Origin: Ignisphaera sp.
GTDB taxonomy: Archaea > Thermoproteota > Thermoprotei_A > Sulfolobales > Ignisphaeraceae
DNA length: 64,000 nucleotides
Direction: 5' to 3'
Assembly: GCA_028275825.1 (NCBI GenBank)
Contig: JAPWTX010000003.1
Coordinates: forward strand, 17,463 to 81,462
Of the stretch, positions 54,520-63,775 are shown piece after piece. The notes under the pieces were generated by a model. The model was not told the DNA's origin. It saw only the letters and a program-made list of their open reading frames with translations, and made no database searches. Every line of letters begins with the position of its first letter. Positions within the stretch are counted from its first letter, which is position 1. Made by a program: the position numbers and the translations under genes.

Positions 54520-55836
54520 TCATTGGGCTTGATATAGCTTGATATCAAGCCCTCTCTCCTTGGCTTCACTGCCCTCAGGATCCCTTTTCATCGGAATCCA
54601 TATCACAGGACTCCGCCCGCTCGGGGTGACCCCGACCCACAGCTCCCCCTTCACCGCTTCCTCCAGGTCATTGCTGTGGGGGAACCCCCGCATCTTGGAG
54701 TATTTCAAGTATATGTTTATTGATGCCAGCTTCTGCCTATCTAGCTCGAACCCGCACCTGGGGCACTTGAACACCCTGCCCACTCGGGTCTTCGCAACAT
54801 ACCCGCATCGTGGGCAGTTGCGAGAAGTGTCCTTCGGGGGAACCTTTGCTATAATTGCTTTCTCGGAGATCTTTTTGTGAATGATCTTCCACGGTGTTCT
54901 AGCGTTCCTTTTCCTCCTGTTCCTCGGAGTCTTCTTCCTACGAATCAAGTCCTCCTTCTCTAAATTCTCGAAAACGTGAGTGGTGTTGGGAAACAGCCTG
55001 GTTAACCCACTTGTTAACTTATTTATGAAATCCCTCTCCCTATTACGCTCTCTAACAACATACTTCTCATAGATGTCCTTCAAGTCCTTGCTCTGTGCTA
55101 TCCTCTTCTTTCTCTCATATGTGATCTTCATGCTCTGCAAGGGCTTCAAGTCAACCCTGATGAAGCCTATTCTCGGCGAGAACCCGTCGAGAGATAGCTC
55201 ATTGGAGTCCCATGCAACAACGTCTCTTACCTCTATAATCCTCGTGGACTTGAATGGTATTAGTATCCTATCATCTTTTAATATAACTTCTCCAACTCTC
55301 CAGCCCTCAACCCTGTACTCGTACCACATTGCTCTCCAGGATATGACTAGGTACTCCCCTGGTTTTAGTGTTATCCTTATTGTTTTAGCCTTATAATCTA
55401 TCTTCATAAGCGTTATCTTGCACCTAGCAAATCTCTTCTTAACTCTTGGCTTAACCTTCCTAGCCCTTCCTCTAAGGTATCTCTTCCTCCAGGACTCAAT
55501 AATAGAGTACGCTGTTCTAATAACAGCATCAACCCAGTGCTTAGCATATGGACAGTCTAGTAGGAGTTCATCACGCAGCTTCCTCTTGAAAGACCTGCTC
55601 TTCGGCAACTCTGGGACTTTAAACTTGCTGGGTATTATTACTACTTGCCTCCTCTTCCTCCTCTCTATTCTAGGGAATCTATACCTCCATTCAATGTTCT
55701 CCCAAATTATGTCTATTGCCTTCTGTAGAGTCCTTAGATACCACGTTATCAGCTCTCTAATCCTTGGATCGCTTATTGGTATTGAGTACATTCTGACTTG
55801 CTCAAGGGTCTTCAACGAGCTTTCTCGCACCTTCAA
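54520..55836 (-). CDS. tnpB: TnpB RNA-guided nuclease of the IS607 element
   Basis: Ancestor-type relative of Cas12, 438 residues. The RuvC acidic residues all appear: D in VVAWDSNELS, E in HVFENLEKEDL and D in FELDRQKLASINI. The zinc finger is CPRCGY then CPRCGF. An arginine-rich N-terminal region precedes the RuvC domain. It overlaps tnpA by 35 bases. Nothing suggests decay, so it may be an active guide-directed nuclease using an RNA made from the 3' end of the gene. Confidence 0.9.
   Translation of the reverse strand: MKVRESSLKTLEQVRMYSIPISDPRIRELITWYLRTLQKAIDIIWENIEWRYRFPRIERRKRRQVVIIPSKFKVPELPKSRSFKRKLRDELLLDCPYAKHWVDAVIRTAYSIIESWRKRYLRGRARKVKPRVKKRFARCKITLMKIDYKAKTIRITLKPGEYLVISWRAMWYEYRVEGWRVGEVILKDDRILIPFKSTRIIEVRDVVAWDSNELSLDGFSPRIGFIRVDLKPLQSMKITYERKKRIAQSKDLKDIYEKYVVRERNRERDFINKLTSGLTRLFPNTTHVFENLEKEDLIRRKKTPRNRRKRNARTPWKIIHKKISEKAIIAKVPPKDTSRNCPRCGYVAKTRVGRVFKCPRCGFELDRQKLASINIYLKYSKMRGFPHSNDLEEAVKGELWVGVTPSGRSPVIWIPMKRDPEGSEAKERGLDIKLYQAQ
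54525..54552 (-). ncRNA. Hairpin at the tnpB 3' end, probably part of its omega RNA
   Basis: A perfect 11-base inverted repeat, GGGCTTGATAT (54525-54535) and ATATCAAGCCC (54542-54552), spans the last codons of tnpB. On the minus strand it is followed by the stop and then aacccgaaccccagttaaa. If this tract ends the scaffold, the guide would begin about 54500 and continue leftward into flanking DNA. Full RNA limits are not visible. Confidence 0.45.
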
Positions 55837-56404
55837 CCACCTTCTCGTACTTGTGGCTCCTCATACCGTAGAGTTTCCCCGCGAAGTGGGATATTATTGT
55901 GATGAGGTCTTCTATAAGCTCCTCCCTAGGATCCTTATCTTCATGGTTTAAGACAACTATCTCCACACCAAAAGCTCTCAGCAACTCCTCGATAGTTTTA
56001 AAGCCAAACCTCGTCAATCTATCTGGATATGCAACAACAATTCTCGATATCTTTCTCTCAACAGCTAACCTTAGTAACTTCTTGAATCCCCTCCTATCCT
56101 CATTTAACCCACTCCTAATATCTGTCACCACCTCGTAATCAACTATGTTGTTTTGCCTAGCCCAATCCTCTAATGTTCTAACCTGTCTCTCCAAATCATC
56201 TCTTTGACTATTAGATGACACCCTAGCATAGAGAATTACCCTCCTCTGTTTAACTACACCAATTAATCTCTCAACATCCTCCTCCTTAAACCTCCACTTA
56301 CCACCCGGAGTCAACACAGGCTTTATGTAGCCCCTCCTAACATAATCCCTCAAAGTAGTATAGCTAATAGCAAGCCTCTCACAAACCTCCTTAGGCCTCA
56401 GCAC
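55802..56404 (-). CDS. tnpA: IS607-type serine recombinase TnpA
   Basis: Small serine recombinase with the DNA-binding domain at the N-terminus, the hallmark of IS607. Residues 1-50 form a MerR-like helix-turn-helix (RPKEVCERLAISYTTLRDYV with GGKWRFKEEDVERL). The catalytic domain follows with YARVSSNSQRDDLERQ, carrying the active-site serine and arginine, and VAYPDRLTRFGFKTIEEL. At 200 residues it is full length. Confidence 0.93.
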   Translation of the reverse strand: MLRPKEVCERLAISYTTLRDYVRRGYIKPVLTPGGKWRFKEEDVERLIGVVKQRRVILYARVSSNSQRDDLERQVRTLEDWARQNNIVDYEVVTDIRSGLNEDRRGFKKLLRLAVERKISRIVVAYPDRLTRFGFKTIEELLRAFGVEIVVLNHEDKDPREELIEDLITIISHFAGKLYGMRSHKYEKVVEGARKLVEDP

Positions 56405-56637
56405 CTCATTCCCTAAATAAGAAAATCAATATCAACCCTTATAAACCTTTATGAAAAACAAAGCAGTTTCACGACGGCTCAGTATTGGACTAGATTTGTG
56501 ATCTACTACTACATAAAATTCAGAGTGTGTAGAGACTTGGATGAAACTTTGCTATGTTATAACCAGCATCATTTCACAATGCTTATCTTTTTAACTTAAA
56601 ATGCTTAGTAAAGCAATATTGCAGAAGGTGTTCGAGG

Positions 56638-57543
56638 TTGAAACTGTATCCACAGTGTATAGTGTGTCAGATAAATGTACGGTATAGAGATTTGGAAAAG
56701 ATTAAAGATCTCGATATGCAGACTAAAATGCTTGCAATGAGAGAAGTACTTGATATTAGTCGAGACTTTCTTGACTCTTGTTTAAATGGTAAGGATTCCT
56801 GTATCCCAACAGAGTTAGCCACAAAGCTATTTAGATATGTTAAACACACTTTACGTAATTCCGATCCTTACTTTGAAGATAAAATACTGGCACATAAGGA
56901 AGCTTTAAAGATGTATGAAGTTGCAAAAGAGGTTGTGTTTTCAGAAAAGAAGTCTAGAGCTATGCTTTATAAGGCTTTGCAATTCTCTTTAGTTGGTAAT
57001 CTTCTTGACATTGGAGTGCTTAATTATATCCCGCCAAAGGTTGAGGAAGTTATGGAGAGAGCACAGAATCTGAAAATCCATGGCGATGTTGATAAGGCTA
57101 TAGATCTGTTACTAAAATCAGAAAGTGTTATTATGGTTCTAGATAATGCTGGTGAAGCTGTTTTTGATAGGCTTGTAGCAGATGTTTTGAGAGGTATTGG
57201 TGCCAAGGTTTATGCTATTGTTAAGGGAGGGGCATTTCAAAACGATGTAACTATAGCTGACGCCCCCTATGCAATGCTTAATAAAAGCTTTGACGGTGTT
57301 TATGATACAGGTACTGATGCTTCAAGCATATTTCTATATGAGCTTAGGGAGGAAGTGAGGTCCTTAATTGAGAGTAGCAATGTAATTCTTTCAAAAGGTA
57401 TGGCTAACTATGAGTATATAACAGAGATCGTAAACATTTTGCGCAAGCCCGTAATCTATGCCCTTGTAGCAAAATGCTTACCAGTATCAATAGATTCCGG
57501 AATTCCTCTTGGTGAAGCTGGAATCCGCATCTACGTGCCTTGA
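56638..57543 (+). CDS. DUF89-family metal-dependent phosphatase
   Basis: Member of the DUF89/ARMT1 family, proposed to act as damage-control phosphatases on sugar phosphates and related metabolites. The 301 residues begin with a CIVCQ motif (N-terminal CxxC of the archaeal subfamily). They contain LDNAGEAVFDRL, IVKGGAFQNDVTIADA and LSKGMANYEYI, which hold the metal-binding Asp and Asn residues. TTG start. It stands alone between the IS607 element and the rhomboid gene. Confidence 0.88.
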   Translation: MKLYPQCIVCQINVRYRDLEKIKDLDMQTKMLAMREVLDISRDFLDSCLNGKDSCIPTELATKLFRYVKHTLRNSDPYFEDKILAHKEALKMYEVAKEVVFSEKKSRAMLYKALQFSLVGNLLDIGVLNYIPPKVEEVMERAQNLKIHGDVDKAIDLLLKSESVIMVLDNAGEAVFDRLVADVLRGIGAKVYAIVKGGAFQNDVTIADAPYAMLNKSFDGVYDTGTDASSIFLYELREEVRSLIESSNVILSKGMANYEYITEIVNILRKPVIYALVAKCLPVSIDSGIPLGEAGIRIYVP

Positions 57544-57664
57544 GCTCTCTAGCTCCAAAACATTAAAGCATTTCAGCTACATAGAAACAGTTAGATGTTT
57601 AAGCAAAGTATTTTAAAGCTAGATGTAGGAAAAGTGATAAGCACTGCATGGGTGTCTTTACATA

Positions 57665-59023
57665 ATGTCTTATGAGTATATGTGGCTTGAAAAAAAGTAT
57701 AGAAGGCCTTTAGTAACAATAGCCATTATTGCAATAAATGTTGCTGTGTACATCATTACTTCATATCAGAGCTTTCTTGTTCAATCCTCAGAGGAGTGGA
57801 TGGATAAGCTGTCTTATGTGCCTGCATTAATTCAGACCCCCTCCCAATGGTACAGAATTTTGACAAGCATGTTTACACATGCAGACATCTTTCACATATT
57901 TTTCAACATGTGGTTCCTCTACTTCTTCGGAATTTCTGTTGAAAGGAGAATCGGCCCCATAAAATATTTAATCTTGTACCTAGCTTCAGGAATTCTTGCA
58001 ATAATCTTTCACACAGCATTTATACCTGTTGTTGGTAGCACAAATCTTGCGATACCGGCTTTAGGCGCTTCTGGCGCCATAAGTGGTGTTCTAGGGGCTT
58101 ATCTCTTGTTATTTCCGCGGAGAAGACTCTCAGGCTGCTATTTCATACTTATAATACCCCTCTGTTTCACAATGTCTGCAGCATGGTTTTTGATATTCTG
58201 GTTTGCAACTCAAGTACTTTATGGCTATCTGAAGTTTGGAGGGGTTGCTTTTTTTGCTCATGTAGGAGGCTTTGTCGGGGGATTGACCCTCATATACCCA
58301 TTTGCAAAGAAAATTTCCATTAAAGTGCGTGAGCCGCTCTATCCAATCTTCATGGAGTGGCGTACAAGTGCAGGTCTTGAGAAAACAGCTAAACTTGTTG
58401 TAGCAGTATTACTACTTGCTGTTATTGGTGGTTCAGCATACTCTACTCTAATAGCTCCATCGATGGCTGGTGTATACCTTTATACCATAACAACAATAAA
58501 TGAAAATACAAAAAATATGACCATAGATCAGGGTGTATACGCTCTCAGCGGGGATTATATAGCACCCTCACTAGGAGATCCACGAATAGTTTTCAACAGG
58601 TTTTTGTGGGCAAACTTGTTTAAAAACGTTAGAGGCTACCCCAAGGACACAGTTATACAACTGAGGTATTCAAATCCAGGTCTATTTGTTCCTGATTACA
58701 ACCTCAGAATATCTCTTAATATAGATGGTTCAGCAATTTACGATATGAATGATGTTCTAAAGAGTTTTAATGGTACCGTAACTACAAATACTATAAACGT
58801 GATACCAACGCTATTTGGTGAAAGGGTTGCCATAGGTGATAAGGTGATGTTCCGCTGCGAAATAAGAGGCGAAGATATTGCTGGCTCTATGGGCCCTACA
58901 GTAATATTTCCATTTGCAACAGTAGCCACGCTACTCTCTCTAGCAGCATTCTATATTGTTGTGTATAAGGATAGAGAGGTAGCTGAGGAAGAGCCATGGT
59001 TCTTCACCCCAGCTTATATATGA
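57665..59023 (+). CDS. Rhomboid-family intramembrane serine protease
   Basis: Six-helix rhomboid core plus a C-terminal extension, 452 residues. The catalytic serine lies in GASGAISG (about S136) and the histidine in FAHVGGFVGG (about H199). The loop motif NMWFLYFFG with the oxyanion-region asparagine is present. After the core come an extracellular-type domain of about 170 residues and a final membrane segment (VIFPFATVATLLSLAAFYIV). The added domain could recognise substrates. moaB begins at the next base after the stop. Confidence 0.9.
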   Translation: MSYEYMWLEKKYRRPLVTIAIIAINVAVYIITSYQSFLVQSSEEWMDKLSYVPALIQTPSQWYRILTSMFTHADIFHIFFNMWFLYFFGISVERRIGPIKYLILYLASGILAIIFHTAFIPVVGSTNLAIPALGASGAISGVLGAYLLLFPRRRLSGCYFILIIPLCFTMSAAWFLIFWFATQVLYGYLKFGGVAFFAHVGGFVGGLTLIYPFAKKISIKVREPLYPIFMEWRTSAGLEKTAKLVVAVLLLAVIGGSAYSTLIAPSMAGVYLYTITTINENTKNMTIDQGVYALSGDYIAPSLGDPRIVFNRFLWANLFKNVRGYPKDTVIQLRYSNPGLFVPDYNLRISLNIDGSAIYDMNDVLKSFNGTVTTNTINVIPTLFGERVAIGDKVMFRCEIRGEDIAGSMGPTVIFPFATVATLLSLAAFYIVVYKDREVAEEEPWFFTPAYI

Positions 59024-59536
59024 ATGGTGTCTATTATGACGGAGCATGAGCATGGTGTAGTAAAACCATTTTCTCTGTGCTTTATTGTGACTAGTGATAG
59101 TGTGTTCAGAGGTCTTAAACCTGATGAGATAAAGCCTATAGCCGAGTCAGCATCAGCTCTATGCCCAGACGCAGCATTGCAAGGGTATATTGTTGTTAGG
59201 AATAGTGTTGAGGAAATAAGGGCTCTAGTTCTTGAGTATGCTAGCAAATGTGATGCAATTATTGTAACTGGTGGTACTGGGCTAAGTAGAAGAGATGTTA
59301 GTATAGAAGCTGTAAACACCATTGCGGTGAAAACTATACCTGGATTTGGTGAGCTTTTCAGGCAACTTAGCTACAAATATGTTGGTGTTAGAGCCTATCT
59401 CTCAAGAGCCACAGCATACGTCGTAGGAGGATCATTACTATTTATAGTGCCAGGAAATCCCAACGCTGTAGAATTGGCTCTAAAGGAGATAATCTGTGAA
59501 ATGACCCCTCATGCTTTATACGAGATCAGAAAATAG
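59024..59536 (+). CDS. moaB: Molybdenum cofactor protein MoaB/MogA family
   Basis: Adenylates molybdopterin before metal insertion; archaeal MoaB can serve tungsten as well. The 170 residues contain IIVTGGTGLSRRDVSIEAV, TIPGFGELFRQLSYK, LSRATAYVVGGSLLFIVPG and NPNAVELALKEI, all family motifs. The first ATG directly follows the rhomboid stop; a second ATG at 59036 is also possible. No other cofactor gene is in the window. Confidence 0.92.
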   Translation: MVSIMTEHEHGVVKPFSLCFIVTSDSVFRGLKPDEIKPIAESASALCPDAALQGYIVVRNSVEEIRALVLEYASKCDAIIVTGGTGLSRRDVSIEAVNTIAVKTIPGFGELFRQLSYKYVGVRAYLSRATAYVVGGSLLFIVPGNPNAVELALKEIICEMTPHALYEIRK

Positions 59537-59560
59537 TATAAGCTTTGCAGTTGATTAGCA

Positions 59561-61171
59561 TTGCCGAATTCTGATAGTTATGAATACAGCACTTTGAAGA
59601 ATATTGAGAGCGCTGCTAGAAGTAGTTTTATTCTATTTTTAGGAGAATTTACATATAACTTAATCTTGGCACTGGGCTCTATAATTATAGCCAGGATTTT
59701 GACAAGTGAAGGATATGGAGTTTTTTCGCTTGCTTTAGTTCCTCCCCTCACAATAGCCTCACTATTATCACTTGGAATAGATACAGCTGCATCGAGATAC
59801 AGTCAAATGTTTCTTACAAAAAACAGTGGGGAGGGTGTAAAAGTTGTTGTAGAGGCATCACTTATAGTAAAAACTGTACCAAGCCTTCTAGGCTCTGTGC
59901 TATGCTTTGTTTTTGCAAATCCATTAGCTCAGCTACTCATAAATAGACCCGATATTGCACCATATGTAAGAATCACTGCAATTATTGTACTTCTGCAAAA
60001 CGTGTACAGCTTAATGCTTTCAATATTCGTAGGTCTAGAAAAGGTTGTAGGGGCTACATTTACAAAGATTTCTTACAGCAGTGTAAAAACTGTTACATCC
60101 ATAAGCATGCTATTATTGTTACAGCTAGGTGTTTTAGGGGCTTTACTAGGAAACATCGCCGGCTATGTTCTAGCCTTAATCGTGGCATTTTTACTCCTAA
60201 TACAAATCTTGATGAGGCTTGGTAAGAATGAGACTGACAAAATAAGTGTTGGTGCTATAGCTAAGGAGATGCTCAAGTATAGCTTGCCACTATACGTAGC
60301 CTCACTAATACCAGCAATAGTATCTAGTGTGTACCAAAATGCTTTACTGGCTTACAACCTCTCTAACAAGGAGATTGGAGGTTATAGAGCTGTGGCAAAT
60401 CTAAGCGTACTTGTTTCAGTTGTTACAACACCTATATCAGCCACGCTCCTTCCACTATTTACAAAATTTTATAACAATTCAAACAAACTTGATGAAATTG
60501 CTCGCATGGCGAACAAGTACATAGCTTTTGTCACCATACCTGTAACAGTTATGGCCATGATTTTTTCAAAAGAAATTATATACCTCTTCTATGGAGCAAA
60601 CTACTTATTTATATATCCATTCCTACCACTTTTACTAGCTACAAACCTACTAGCAGGTTTAGGAAGCTTAACAATTCCTGCAATTCTAAACGCTATTGGC
60701 GATACAAAGGCAAATATGCATTCTACAATTATTTCTATAGCCATATTTATACCAATATCCTATGTATTAACAGTAAGAGCAAAACTATGGGGATTTCTCA
60801 TATCATCACTAATCTCATCCATAATTGGACTCATGTATCTAACAAACTATGTGAAGAGATATATTGCAAAGCCTGTGGACTACATCCATAGCTCTAAAAC
60901 ATACCTAGCCTCTATACTATCAGCAGTTTTTGCATTGCTAGTGTTTTTAATTCCTATACCAAGATATGTGAGCATAGTAAGAATTTTGCTTGGTCTTCTA
61001 ATATTCCTCGCAGTTTACATTCCAACATCGCTAGTTCTTAAAGTGCTTAGCGAAGAAGATGTAAACTTCATAGTCAAAGCCTTTGAAAAATTTCCTATAG
61101 TCAACATAATTGTTGCTCTACTTGGAGGCTATGCAAAGGCTATTGCAAAGCTAGTCTTAAGAAAGCGCTAG
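59561..61171 (+). CDS. MATE/Wzx-type polysaccharide flippase
   Basis: Polytopic membrane protein of 536 residues with about 12-14 hydrophobic segments, of the MOP superfamily (oligosaccharide flippases). The N-terminal block ILGEFTYNLILALGSIIIAR-like pattern with LTSEGYGVFSLAL and a central conserved stretch (NKEIGGYRAVANLSVLVSVV) fit this family. It probably moves lipid-linked glycans for N-glycosylation or surface polymers; substrate not readable. TTG start. Its end overlaps the HDAC-like gene by four bases, tail to tail. Confidence 0.8.
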   Translation: MPNSDSYEYSTLKNIESAARSSFILFLGEFTYNLILALGSIIIARILTSEGYGVFSLALVPPLTIASLLSLGIDTAASRYSQMFLTKNSGEGVKVVVEASLIVKTVPSLLGSVLCFVFANPLAQLLINRPDIAPYVRITAIIVLLQNVYSLMLSIFVGLEKVVGATFTKISYSSVKTVTSISMLLLLQLGVLGALLGNIAGYVLALIVAFLLLIQILMRLGKNETDKISVGAIAKEMLKYSLPLYVASLIPAIVSSVYQNALLAYNLSNKEIGGYRAVANLSVLVSVVTTPISATLLPLFTKFYNNSNKLDEIARMANKYIAFVTIPVTVMAMIFSKEIIYLFYGANYLFIYPFLPLLLATNLLAGLGSLTIPAILNAIGDTKANMHSTIISIAIFIPISYVLTVRAKLWGFLISSLISSIIGLMYLTNYVKRYIAKPVDYIHSSKTYLASILSAVFALLVFLIPIPRYVSIVRILLGLLIFLAVYIPTSLVLKVLSEEDVNFIVKAFEKFPIVNIIVALLGGYAKAIAKLVLRKR

Positions 61172-62229
61172 ATAGCTATATACTGCTTTAATGTCTGCAT
61201 AACCTCGTTAACTAGAGTTTTAATGGCGTAACTAGTTTTAATCTCTTCTATCCTGAACTTGGCATATTCTTGCTTTGCAAATCCCTTGAGCATTGCCGGT
61301 AAACCATTTCTCAACCCAATACTATATCCGCCTTCAAGTGTTGCTACAACTCCTATTCCAAGCGCTCTAGATACCTCATATAGCATCCTGCCAAAGAATT
61401 CGTAGAAACTTTCTGTTAGCCTCATCTCTGCTAAACCATCATTAATATATGCATCAAAGCCTGCTGAAACAGCTATGAGCCTAGGCTTCACTGCATATAT
61501 TAATGGCTCTACAAGCGTTGAGAATATGTAAATATAATCCTCATCACCTGAATATGGAGGTAAGGGAATATTTACCTTTGTTCCTTCAGCACCCTTCCCA
61601 CCAATATCATGAATATCGCCAGTGCCAGGATATATTCCATGTTCGTGCACATCTATGTGAATTACATCAGGATTGTTCCAGAAGATCTGCTGAGTTCCAT
61701 TTCCGTGATGCACATCAATATCTATTATCAGAATGCGCTTAAAACCACTATGTAATGCATAAGTAGTTGCAGCTGCAATGTTATTGAATATGCAAAATCC
61801 TTGTGTAGATGCGCCCATGGCTTTCCCCATTACGCCTGCATGATGCCCTGGAGGTCTTACTAAGGCTAGGGCCAAGCTATGTCTATGCTCTAATACATGT
61901 TTTGTAGCCATCATTGAAATTTCTATGGCTTTTTGAGCTGCTTTGCAAGTGCCTCTAGAAACATATGTATCATTATCTATATAACCTTCAAACCCCTGGC
62001 TGCATAATTTAAATATGTGCTCTACATAGGCACTATCATGCATTTTTAGAAGAAATTCCTGCGCATTGACATCAACTTTGACATTTTGAACTTCAATAAT
62101 ATTTTCCTTAAATCCACTATAATGAAGTGCGTTAAGAGCTATTTCAAGCCTCCTTGGGTTTTCAGGGTGATACAAGCCCATGGGTGGTGTATGGAGGTAA
62201 AACTCCTTGCTAAAGTATATCGCTATCAT
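61168..62229 (-). CDS. Histone-deacetylase-fold zinc deacylase
   Basis: Arginase/deacetylase-fold enzyme of 353 residues. The active-site motifs are complete: RPPGHHA, DIDVHHGNGTQ with the zinc-binding Asp and His, SAGFDAY with the third ligand, and LEGGYS. Family members remove acyl groups from lysines, polyamines or small molecules. Alba acetylation makes protein lysines a possible substrate in crenarchaea, but nothing here shows it. It is divergent from the M29 peptidase. Confidence 0.9.
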   Translation of the reverse strand: MIAIYFSKEFYLHTPPMGLYHPENPRRLEIALNALHYSGFKENIIEVQNVKVDVNAQEFLLKMHDSAYVEHIFKLCSQGFEGYIDNDTYVSRGTCKAAQKAIEISMMATKHVLEHRHSLALALVRPPGHHAGVMGKAMGASTQGFCIFNNIAAATTYALHSGFKRILIIDIDVHHGNGTQQIFWNNPDVIHIDVHEHGIYPGTGDIHDIGGKGAEGTKVNIPLPPYSGDEDYIYIFSTLVEPLIYAVKPRLIAVSAGFDAYINDGLAEMRLTESFYEFFGRMLYEVSRALGIGVVATLEGGYSIGLRNGLPAMLKGFAKQEYAKFRIEEIKTSYAIKTLVNEVMQTLKQYIAI

Positions 62230-62243
62230 AGTTCTTTACCTGA

Positions 62244-62254
62244 AAATATTTAAA
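62244..62254 (+). promoter_or_regulatory. TATA box of the M29 aminopeptidase gene
   Basis: The motif aaatatttaaa lies 25-35 bases before the TTG start at 62279, which implies a leaderless transcript. Confidence 0.6.
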
Positions 62255-62278
62255 CTGTGGCAATAGAAAAAGTTTATA

Positions 62279-63394
62279 TTGGATGAGAATGTGAAAGATA
62301 TTGATAAATATGCAAAGCTGATTACAGATTACTGTACATCTATAAGGAAATTTGATGAGGTGATGGTCTCAGGATCTCTCGAAGCTATGCCACTAATAAG
62401 AGAGTTGTGGAAAGAAATTGTTTTGAGGAGTGCTTATCCAAGGCTCATCATAGCTGATGATATACTATCAGAGATTTTCTATAGATATGCTCCTCAAGAA
62501 CTTTTAGAGTATGTATCGCCTATAGATAGATTCATTGCTGAGAAAATAACAGTGAGGATAAGTATCTTATCTCCTCAGCATACAAAGCCTCTTATAAGCA
62601 TAGACCCGGAGAGGATTAGGACAAGGTCTAGAGCTACTAAAGAGTTTTCAGAGATCTTTATGAAGAGGGATGCTGCAGGAGATTTGAGGTGGGTTGTGGC
62701 ACCATACCCAACTAGAGCACTTGCACAAGAAGCTGGGATGTCGCCATTAGAATTTGAGGAATTTGTTTACAGAGCGTTGAAACTTTATGAGACAGATCCT
62801 GTTAGTGCATGGATCGCGCAGGCAGAGAGGCAGAATAAAATAACTACCCTTTTATCAAAAGTTGATGAGCTACACTTCATTTCTGATAATACAGATCTCT
62901 TAGTTAAGGTTGGGGGAAGAACCTGGATTAATGATGATGGTAAAAATAACATGCCTGGTGGAGAGGTGTTTACAGCACCACATGAAGATAGTGTTGAAGG
63001 CTTTATTACATTTGAATACCCAGCTATATATGGGGGGTTTGAAGTTGAGGGAATTAAGCTTATCTTTAAGCGAGGAGAAGTTACTGAGGCATCTGCAACT
63101 AAGGGTGAGGAGTTTTTGAGGAAAATGCTTGCTGTTGACGAAGGGGCTAAGAGGGTAGGTGAAATTGCATTTGGATTGAATTATGATATAACTAGGTTTA
63201 CAAAAGAAATATTATTTGATGAAAAGATTGGCGGTACAGTACACATGGCTCTTGGAGCAGCATACCTAAAGACAGGGGGTAAAAATGTTTCATCAATACA
63301 TTGGGATATGGTTAAGGACATGAAAAAAGGGAAGATATATGCAGATAAAGATTTAATATATGAAAATGGTCACTTCATAAAGGATCTTATCTAG
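62279..63394 (+). CDS. Aminopeptidase, M29 family
   Basis: Metallo-aminopeptidase of the AmpS/aminopeptidase T family, 371 residues. Metal-site segments are seen: NMPGGEVFTAPHEDSVEG, the glutamate in a helix region RVGEIAFGLN, and the terminal HMALGAAY with SSIHWDMVKDM. TTG start. It likely trims peptides in the cytosol after proteasome action. The MGMT-domain gene follows 11 bases later. Confidence 0.92.
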   Translation: MDENVKDIDKYAKLITDYCTSIRKFDEVMVSGSLEAMPLIRELWKEIVLRSAYPRLIIADDILSEIFYRYAPQELLEYVSPIDRFIAEKITVRISILSPQHTKPLISIDPERIRTRSRATKEFSEIFMKRDAAGDLRWVVAPYPTRALAQEAGMSPLEFEEFVYRALKLYETDPVSAWIAQAERQNKITTLLSKVDELHFISDNTDLLVKVGGRTWINDDGKNNMPGGEVFTAPHEDSVEGFITFEYPAIYGGFEVEGIKLIFKRGEVTEASATKGEEFLRKMLAVDEGAKRVGEIAFGLNYDITRFTKEILFDEKIGGTVHMALGAAYLKTGGKNVSSIHWDMVKDMKKGKIYADKDLIYENGHFIKDLI

Positions 63395-63405
63395 GCTCCT
63401 TTAGA

Positions 63406-63759
63406 ATGCTTGTAATAGAATTCAAAAAAAGCGGTGCTATAGTGCGAAAGTGGAGTGTGTATGATATTGAAGAGGCTGTATATACCCTCATACAATTAGT
63501 GCCAATAGGTTGCATAACAACATACAATGATGTTGCAAAAGTGCTTGGCATAAGCCCTAGGCTTGTTGCAAAAATATTGAGCAGAAATAGAAACCCCATT
63601 GCAATTCCTTGCCACAGAATTGTAAAATCTGATAATGGTCTCGGGGGATATACTCTAAATGGCAAAAAAGTTCCGGAATTCAAGAAACGACTTATAGATC
63701 TTGAGAGCTTGCACAACCTATGCAGATACAGTCTTTCAGAACTCCTTGAGATAAAGTAA
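63406..63759 (+). CDS. MGMT-domain protein (methylated-DNA cysteine methyltransferase)
   Basis: The 117 residues cover the DNA-binding/active-site domain of O6-alkylguanine-DNA alkyltransferases. The acceptor motif is IPCHRIV with C69, preceded by TTYNDVAKVLG and the recognition helix SPRLVAKILSRN with the arginine finger, and followed by GLGGYTLNGKKVPEFKKRL. The usual N-terminal domain of about 60 residues is missing, yet the cysteine is kept, so it is not an alkyltransferase-like (ATL) protein of the Trp/Ala type. Probably cotranscribed with the M29 gene. Confidence 0.88.
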   Translation: MLVIEFKKSGAIVRKWSVYDIEEAVYTLIQLVPIGCITTYNDVAKVLGISPRLVAKILSRNRNPIAIPCHRIVKSDNGLGGYTLNGKKVPEFKKRLIDLESLHNLCRYSLSELLEIK

Positions 63760-63775
63760 CAGCTACCTTACTCCT

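Larger units (their letters stand above)
54480..56450 (-). mobile_element. IS607-family insertion sequence (tnpA-tnpB)
   Basis: An apparently intact element with a serine recombinase gene followed by an overlapping tnpB. The outer limits are estimates: downstream of tnpB the conserved-looking tract ending in cccgaaccccagtt (minus strand) finishes near 54505, and upstream the tnpA leader ends somewhere before 56460. IS607 elements lack terminal inverted repeats and make no target duplication, so ends cannot be fixed from one copy. It lies immediately upstream of spt4. Confidence 0.8.

Noticed and set aside
54460-54520. C/D box sRNA starting with gtgatga near 54467
   Set aside because: No CTGA box follows at a usable distance and no second C'/D pair exists.
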